This document shows positions 59,875-64,000 of a DNA stretch of 64,000 bases, one piece after another (the first letter of the stretch is position 1; each line of letters starts with the position of its first letter). The notes beneath the pieces are model-generated. The model worked only from the letters and a program-made list of their open reading frames with translations, made no database searches and was not told the origin of the DNA. Location of the stretch: positions 88,602-152,601 of the forward strand of contig DASXGN010000001.1 in assembly GCA_036489025.1 (NCBI GenBank). The letters run 5' to 3'. The stretch is from Dryocola sp036489025 (lineage in GTDB: Bacteria > Pseudomonadota > Gammaproteobacteria > Enterobacterales > Enterobacteriaceae). Position numbers and translations under genes: made by a program.

Positions 59875-60519
59875 TTAGTGGTGCAGCATCTCGTCCACGA
59901 TCTGCGCTTTGGTCATATTGTAGGGATAGAAGGTCGGCCAGTTGTCCATCTCTTTAAGCAGCGCGTCCTGCGAGGTGCTGCCCATAAAAATGTGGAAATG
60001 CTGCGACTGGCGCGGGCCAATGATATGGTCGCTGAACTGCACAAACTTCGGCGCGGTGGACTTAGCCTCTGTGCATTCAAACAGATAGCGCACGCCTTTT
60101 TTGCCGGAGGCGTAGGTCAGAATTTTATATCCAGCGTAGTGATACCGGCAGCTTTGCACCTCTTTGCCGATGTGAAATTCCATGACGTTATCTTCAATGC
60201 CAATCATCTCGACATTGCTGGCGTAGCCTTTTTTATAATAGGCCCGATAGGCTTCGACGGATTTATCGCCCTGCTTCGCCTTCTTCTCCAGCACCGGCTC
60301 CAGATCGCCATTCAGCAGATAGGGATTGAGCGACTGCCAGATGCCGTCCCAGTCGGACAGCGGCCGGTCCAACACGTCTTTATTTTCAAAGACTCCTTCG
60401 CTGGCTTTGCGCTCCACTTCCGTGAGCGGCTTGCCGTGGTGATGCGCATGGGCAAAGGCTTGCGAACTGCTCAGCAAAACCCCCATGCCGAGTAAAAAGG
60501 CGGACTGCTTCATAATCAT
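59875..60519 (-). CDS. zinT: ZinT, periplasmic zinc/cadmium-binding protein
   Basis: 214 residues; E. coli ZinT is 216. A signal peptide is followed by the His-rich HAHHHG. The mature lipocalin-like domain includes the metal-binding His residues in HFHIFMG and near C-terminal LHH. It scavenges zinc under limitation and passes it to ZnuA. The start is the ATG at 60519 (ATG at 60513 is the alternative). Zur box just upstream. Confidence 0.96.
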   Translation of the reverse strand: MIMKQSAFLLGMGVLLSSSQAFAHAHHHGKPLTEVERKASEGVFENKDVLDRPLSDWDGIWQSLNPYLLNGDLEPVLEKKAKQGDKSVEAYRAYYKKGYASNVEMIGIEDNVMEFHIGKEVQSCRYHYAGYKILTYASGKKGVRYLFECTEAKSTAPKFVQFSDHIIGPRQSQHFHIFMGSTSQDALLKEMDNWPTFYPYNMTKAQIVDEMLHH

Positions 60520-60555
60520 AACGTTTCCCAGAGAATCACTGACAATGAAATGATA

Positions 60556-60570
60556 TGTTATAATATAACA
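60556..60570 (-). promoter_or_regulatory. Zur box of zinT
   Basis: TGTTATAATATAACA is a perfect palindrome, the core of the Zur consensus GAAATGTTATANTATAACATTTC. It lies 37 bases before the zinT start. Zinc starvation should relieve repression. Confidence 0.9.
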
Positions 60571-60614
60571 TTAATGATTTCCAGCCGCCGTTTCGATTTA
60601 TGCCCGAAGCGCCG

Positions 60615-60986
60615 CTAAGCGGGTTCTCCGACGGGAATGGCATCGTGGCTGTGATAAACCGCCAGGCCCAGCTCTTTAGCAATGCGCACGTCGTTGTCCG
60701 CCCCGTTTGAGGCACCTTCAATACGCAAAACCGCGTCACAGCGCGTCAGCAATCGATGGGCTACCGGATACAAAAAGGCTTCGCTAATCTCGTCACCGAT
60801 TTTCTCGGATCCGGCGGCGGCCGAAAGGGGAAACGCCAGCCACTCGCCGATCAACGGAATATGTCCCCGCAGATAAACGGCCAGCGCGGCCTGCTCCATA
60901 CGGTGAAGGTTTTGCCGCATCAGACGTTCATCGCCGTTGGTCCCGCTTCTCACCGGCCCGGCGATCAGTATCAGCATGCTTTTCAT
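60615..60986 (-). CDS. DUF4406-like, deoxyribosyltransferase-fold protein
   Basis: 123 residues. LILIAGPVRSGT at the N-terminus, and NGADNDVRIAKELGLAVY near the C-terminus. These resemble the nucleoside 2-deoxyribosyltransferase-like DUF4406 family, with small Rossmann-type folds that bind nucleotide or sugar. Behind GGGAG. It follows the NUDIX gene by three bases, so both are one unit. No activity has been assigned to the family that I can name. Confidence 0.65.
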   Translation of the reverse strand: MKSMLILIAGPVRSGTNGDERLMRQNLHRMEQAALAVYLRGHIPLIGEWLAFPLSAAAGSEKIGDEISEAFLYPVAHRLLTRCDAVLRIEGASNGADNDVRIAKELGLAVYHSHDAIPVGEPA

Positions 60987-60989
60987 TAT

Positions 60990-61580
60990 TTATTCTCCCA
61001 GCGTGTTATTCAGCGCAACGTGCTGAAGCAGCATAATGGTTTTGGCATCCATGATTTCACCGCTGGCAATCGCTGCCAGCGCCTGCCGTAAGGGCCATTC
61101 CAGCACCTCGATATCTTCCCCTTCTTCGGCCAGCCCGCCGCCCTGGCCGGTACGGTCCTCATCGGCGTATTCAGCGATAAAAAACCAGAGTTTCTCCGTC
61201 ACCGAGCCCGGGCTCATGAAGGCGGTGAACACCTTTTCTATGCTGGAAACGCGGAACCCGGTTTCCTCTTCGGCCTCGGCAACAATGCGTTCCTCCGGCG
61301 AGGCGCTGTCCAGCAGGCCTGCCGCCGCCTCAATTAAAAAGCCGCCGTGGCCGCTGAGGTAGACCGGCATGCGGAACTGGCGGGTCAGGACCACCGTTTT
61401 TTTGTCGCGGTTGTAGAGCAGGACTACGGCACCGTTACCGCGATCGTAGGCTTCGCGGCTCTGCTGCTGCCAGACGCCGTCCCTTCTGCGCAGTTCGAAG
61501 GTGTATTTATTCAGGGTGTACCAGTCACTGGACAGCAGGGTCCGCTGGATATTTCGCACTGCCGGTTCTTCTGGCTGCAT
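60990..61580 (-). CDS. NUDIX hydrolase (NudK/ADP-ribose-type)
   Basis: 196 residues from the ATG at 61580, seven bases after GGGAG. The NUDIX helix reads AEAEEETGF near 101-109 (Glu105/Glu106 as metal ligands), preceded by AAGLLDSASPEE. Over its length it resembles E. coli NudK (YDRGNGA, LYNRDKKTVVLTRQFR, SPGSVTE, EDIEVLE), which cleaves GDP-mannose. Probably a paralogue, so the substrate is open. Divergent from a DeoR-family gene. Confidence 0.88.
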   Translation of the reverse strand: MQPEEPAVRNIQRTLLSSDWYTLNKYTFELRRRDGVWQQQSREAYDRGNGAVVLLYNRDKKTVVLTRQFRMPVYLSGHGGFLIEAAAGLLDSASPEERIVAEAEEETGFRVSSIEKVFTAFMSPGSVTEKLWFFIAEYADEDRTGQGGGLAEEGEDIEVLEWPLRQALAAIASGEIMDAKTIMLLQHVALNNTLGE

Positions 61581-61609
61581 TTTCATTCTCCCGTAGATGA
61601 CAGCCTGCA

Positions 61610-61645
61610 CGCTATCATGCATAATCACGCACAATCAAGATAAAA
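61610..61645. promoter_or_regulatory. Shared control region of NUDIX and DeoR genes
   Basis: ATCATGCATAATCACGCACAATCAAG carries three ATCA words at about 10-base intervals (61615, 61624, 61634), in the 81-base gap between divergent genes. Repeats on one helix face suit DeoR-family binding. No other support. Confidence 0.4.
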
Positions 61646-61661
61646 CACGCAGAGAAAAATT

Positions 61662-62411
61662 ATGCTCGCCAGCCAAAGAAAACAGCAGATCCTCACCATA
61701 CTCGATCGGGAAAAACAGGTTCAGTCCAGCGAGCTAAGCCAGCGATTTTCGGTATCCGAGGACTCTATTCGCAGGGATCTAAGAGAGCTGGCGGCAGAGG
61801 GGCTATTGCAGCGGGTGCACGGTGGAGCGCTGCCCGTCTCTGCGGCACTCGTGCCCTTCGAAGCAAGAAAAAACGTGCAGAAAGACGCAAAAAAAACTAT
61901 TGCCCGCAAGGCGGTGAAGCTGATCCAGCCGGGCCAGGTGGTGATTATCGACGGCGGTACGACCACCACGGAACTGATCAGGCTCCTGCCGCACGACCTG
62001 TCTTTTACCGTCGTCACGCACAGCCCCGGCATTGCCGTTGAGCTGGTCGACTATCCCGCCGTTGAAGTCATCCTCCTCGGCGGCGTGCTGTACAAGCATT
62101 CCGTGGTCACGATGGGCACCGCCCTCATGGAGGCCGCGGGCAGGATTACCGCCGACCTCTTCTTTATGGGGGTGACGGGCGTGCACAGGAGCGCGGGATT
62201 CACCACCGGCAGCTATGAAGAAGCGGGCGTTAAGCGCGCCCTGTCGCAGAGAGCGGCAGAGACGGTGGTGATGGCCTCACAGGAAAAAATTAACTCCGCG
62301 TCGGCCTTTACCATCGGCGAACTAAGCCTCGCCAGCACGCTGATCGTTGACGGCGAGCTGGACAGCCCGCTGCGGAAGGCTTTGAGCAGCCATGGCGTGG
62401 CGGTTTTATGA
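61662..62411 (+). CDS. DeoR-family regulator
   Basis: 249 residues. The HTH signature is VQSSELSQRFSVSEDSIRRDLRELAAEGLLQRVHGGALP near 20-58, with the sugar-phosphate pocket IIDGGTTTTELIRLLP and MGVTGVH. Probably controls the divergent NUDIX-DUF4406 pair. The inducer is unknown, likely a sugar phosphate or nucleotide sugar breakdown product. Confidence 0.93.
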   Translation: MLASQRKQQILTILDREKQVQSSELSQRFSVSEDSIRRDLRELAAEGLLQRVHGGALPVSAALVPFEARKNVQKDAKKTIARKAVKLIQPGQVVIIDGGTTTTELIRLLPHDLSFTVVTHSPGIAVELVDYPAVEVILLGGVLYKHSVVTMGTALMEAAGRITADLFFMGVTGVHRSAGFTTGSYEEAGVKRALSQRAAETVVMASQEKINSASAFTIGELSLASTLIVDGELDSPLRKALSSHGVAVL

Positions 62412-62453
62412 TGTAGAGAACGGCTTTCAGAGCTTATGGCGCTCCTGAACAGC

Positions 62454-62930
62454 TCACTCGCCGCGCACCGCCGCTTCGATAGCGGCCACGTCGATTTTCT
62501 TCATCGCCATCATTGCCCCGAACGCGCGCCTGGCCGTGTCGCCGCCCGTAGCGAGCGCATCGGTGAGAACGCGCGGGGTAATCTGCCAGCTGATGCCCCA
62601 TTTATCTTTGCACCAGCCGCACTCGCTCTCCTGCCCGCCGTTGCCGACGATGGCGTGCCAGTAGCGATCCGTTTCTACCTGATCTTCAGTCGCTATCTGA
62701 AAGGAAAAGGCCTCGCTATGTTTGAAGTGCGGCCCGCCGTTGAGGCCGATACAGGCCACGCCTACGACGGTGAATTCGACCACAATCGTGTCGCCAGCCT
62801 TGCCGTCAGGATAGTCGCCGGGGGCGGGAATAACGGCCCCCACGCTGCTGTTCGGGAAGGTCGCGGCATAGAACCGGGCGGCCTCTTCCGCATCGTGGTT
62901 GAACCAGAGACAGAGAGTATTTTTAGCCAT
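62454..62930 (-). CDS. VOC-family protein (PhnB-like)
   Basis: 158 residues: LCLWFNHDAEEAARFYAATFPNS near 6-28 is the VOC N-terminal strand-helix. GGPHFKHSEAFSFQI and CGWCKDKWGISWQI follow. Such single-domain proteins are often called 3-demethylubiquinone methyltransferase-like or PhnB-like; their function is unknown. It is 43 bases from the convergent DeoR gene end. Confidence 0.88.
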   Translation of the reverse strand: MAKNTLCLWFNHDAEEAARFYAATFPNSSVGAVIPAPGDYPDGKAGDTIVVEFTVVGVACIGLNGGPHFKHSEAFSFQIATEDQVETDRYWHAIVGNGGQESECGWCKDKWGISWQITPRVLTDALATGGDTARRAFGAMMAMKKIDVAAIEAAVRGE

Positions 62931-63268
62931 TTGTTAGCCTGCATGTCGTCTTGAATAACCGGGAGACACCGATACCTGTGCGCCCGGCTTTCGGGAACAT
63001 CCCCGCGGTGCCTGCCCGGCAGCGCGGCCATGGTGTTGTGCCGAGCATAAGTATGGACCGGATTGGACAAGGCTGGCAGGAAGAGCCCTAATCTGTGCTC
63101 TGTATCGCTTAGCCAGCGGGCAAGTTAGCCTCAGAAATGGCGAACAGGCAGAAGATGAAATACCAGTAGAAAGGTGGAAAGGTTAGAGCTTCGCCAGAAA
63201 AGGAAGGCTGCCGTACGCTATCGCTGCCCGTACTTCGGCCAGCGATAACGCTCCGCGAACGGCGACGG
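62931..63268. other. Gap between carbonic anhydrase and VOC gene
   Basis: 338 bases without a supported gene. A dyad TATCGCTG / CAGCGATA (63219-63247) lies 21 bases beyond the carbonic anhydrase stop and could terminate it. The rest would hold the VOC promoter. I saw no pseudogene in it. Confidence 0.4.
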
Positions 63269-63904
63269 CTATTCGAAATAGACGTCAGGATTATCCGCCA
63301 GGGTAACAAAGGTCTTGCTGTTTCTGTCGAGAGTGCGGATAACGCCGGTTTCGATGTCATACACCCAGCCGTGCAGACGCAGCGCGCTATCACGCAGCCC
63401 TACGGCAACGGAGGGGTGAGTCTTAATATTATTCAGCTGCGCAATGACGTTTTCTTCAACCATCGCATTCACTTTATCCGTTTCAGTGGCGAAGGTTTTT
63501 TTCTCAACCACGGCTTTGGCCGCATCCGAATAGCGCAGCCAGTGCTGCACTGCCGGCATCGGATCCAGACACTGGCAGGTGGCAATCGCTTTCATTGCCC
63601 CGCAGTTGGAGTGCCCGCAGATGACAATATCGGTGATGCCAAGCGCCACAACGGCATATTCAATCGTTGCGGACACGCCGCCCGGCTCCGGGCCAAAAGA
63701 AGGAACGATATTGCCCGCATTGCGAATAACGAAGAGCTGGCCCGGCTCCTGCTGGGTGACCAGCTCTGGCACAAGGCGGCTGTCGGAGCAGGAGATAAAG
63801 AGCGCTTTAGGATTCTGGCTGGACGCCAGACTGCGAAAGAGCTCTTTACGCTGCGGGAAAATCTCTTTCTGGAAGTTGAGGAAGCCTTCGATGATATGTT
63901 GCAT
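63269..63904 (-). CDS. Beta-class carbonic anhydrase (CynT-like)
   Basis: 211 residues. Zinc ligands Cys39, Asp41 (SCSDSR), His98 and Cys101 (CGHSNCG) are complete. It interconverts CO2 and bicarbonate. The body, including RNAGNIVPSFGPEPGGVSA and LHGWVYDIETG, follows E. coli CynT more closely than Can. CynT normally accompanies cyanase, but no cynS or cynX is in view on its left; the right side is outside the window. Confidence 0.93.
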   Translation of the reverse strand: MQHIIEGFLNFQKEIFPQRKELFRSLASSQNPKALFISCSDSRLVPELVTQQEPGQLFVIRNAGNIVPSFGPEPGGVSATIEYAVVALGITDIVICGHSNCGAMKAIATCQCLDPMPAVQHWLRYSDAAKAVVEKKTFATETDKVNAMVEENVIAQLNNIKTHPSVAVGLRDSALRLHGWVYDIETGVIRTLDRNSKTFVTLADNPDVYFE

Positions 63905-64000
63905 AGCCGGATCTCTTGTTTTGTATCAAAAACGTTATGATAAAGATCGCATCCTGTGAGTCCAGCATTTGCAAAGGGAAAACGAGGAATATCTTGCGGA

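Noticed and set aside
63109..63393. 94-codon minus-strand frame at the end of the carbonic anhydrase
   Set aside because: Begins inside the carbonic anhydrase gene in another frame, has Arg/Ser-rich composition and no start signal.

Overview
The window looks like a chromosomal segment of an enteric bacterium (Enterobacteriaceae, close to Enterobacter, Cedecea or Salmonella in gene content). The left third follows the Escherichia coli end-of-map order almost gene for gene: nadR-radA-serB, smp-lplA, deoD-deoB-deoA-deoC, yjjI-yjjW, yjjV-yjjU, ytjA, osmY, prfC, yjjG, rimI-holD, rsmC, three tRNA-Leu genes, yjjZ, fhuF, yjjP-yjjB and yjjA. Coding DNA is GC-rich. AT-rich stretches are confined to a few regulatory gaps, mainly around the fimbrial genes.

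Region by region: 1-4.5 kb is NAD control, DNA repair, serine synthesis and lipoate salvage. 4.5-12.7 kb is nucleoside catabolism: the deo operon, a glycyl-radical enzyme with its activase, and a nucleoside transporter. They share CRP- and DeoR-type control, and two DeoR operators lie inside the yjjI coding sequence. 12.9-21.1 kb is housekeeping: a TatD nuclease, a patatin lipase, osmotic and periplasmic proteins, release factor RF3, dUMP phosphatase, ribosome modification, DNA polymerase psi subunit and three tRNA-Leu(CAG) genes. 21.1-23.7 kb is an iron region with Fur boxes at yjjZ and fhuF and a diguanylate cyclase between them. 23.7-29.9 kb carries a solitary PTS IIB-IIC pair behind an elaborate inverted repeat, a YbaK-type editing protein, the YjjPB exporter, and a TetR/OhrR/Ohr block that sits where E. 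coli has dnaT-dnaC.

29.9-42.9 kb is accessory metabolism: a D-threonate/D-erythronate-type operon (permease, DtnK-type kinase, PdxA2, DeoR-family regulator), cdh, an adenine deaminase plus purine permease behind a PurR box, and an M20 amidohydrolase plus MHS transporter with a divergent LysR regulator. 43.1-52.2 kb is a complete Salmonella-type type 1 fimbrial cluster: fimAICDHF on the minus strand facing fimZ, fimY and fimW on the plus strand. There is no fimB/fimE and no visible fimS switch. 53-64 kb holds nepI, tauABCD, a FlxA-like protein next to an unrecognised SGNH-like protein, Zur-controlled zinT, a DUF4406-like/NUDIX pair facing a DeoR regulator, a VOC protein and a CynT-like carbonic anhydrase.

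No insertion sequence, prophage, CRISPR array or replication origin was recognised. The less-described elements are the SGNH-like/FlxA-like pair, the orphan PTS pair with its nested dyad, the DUF4406-NUDIX-DeoR module, two candidate small ORFs, and the rare-arginine-codon cluster at the start of fimY.
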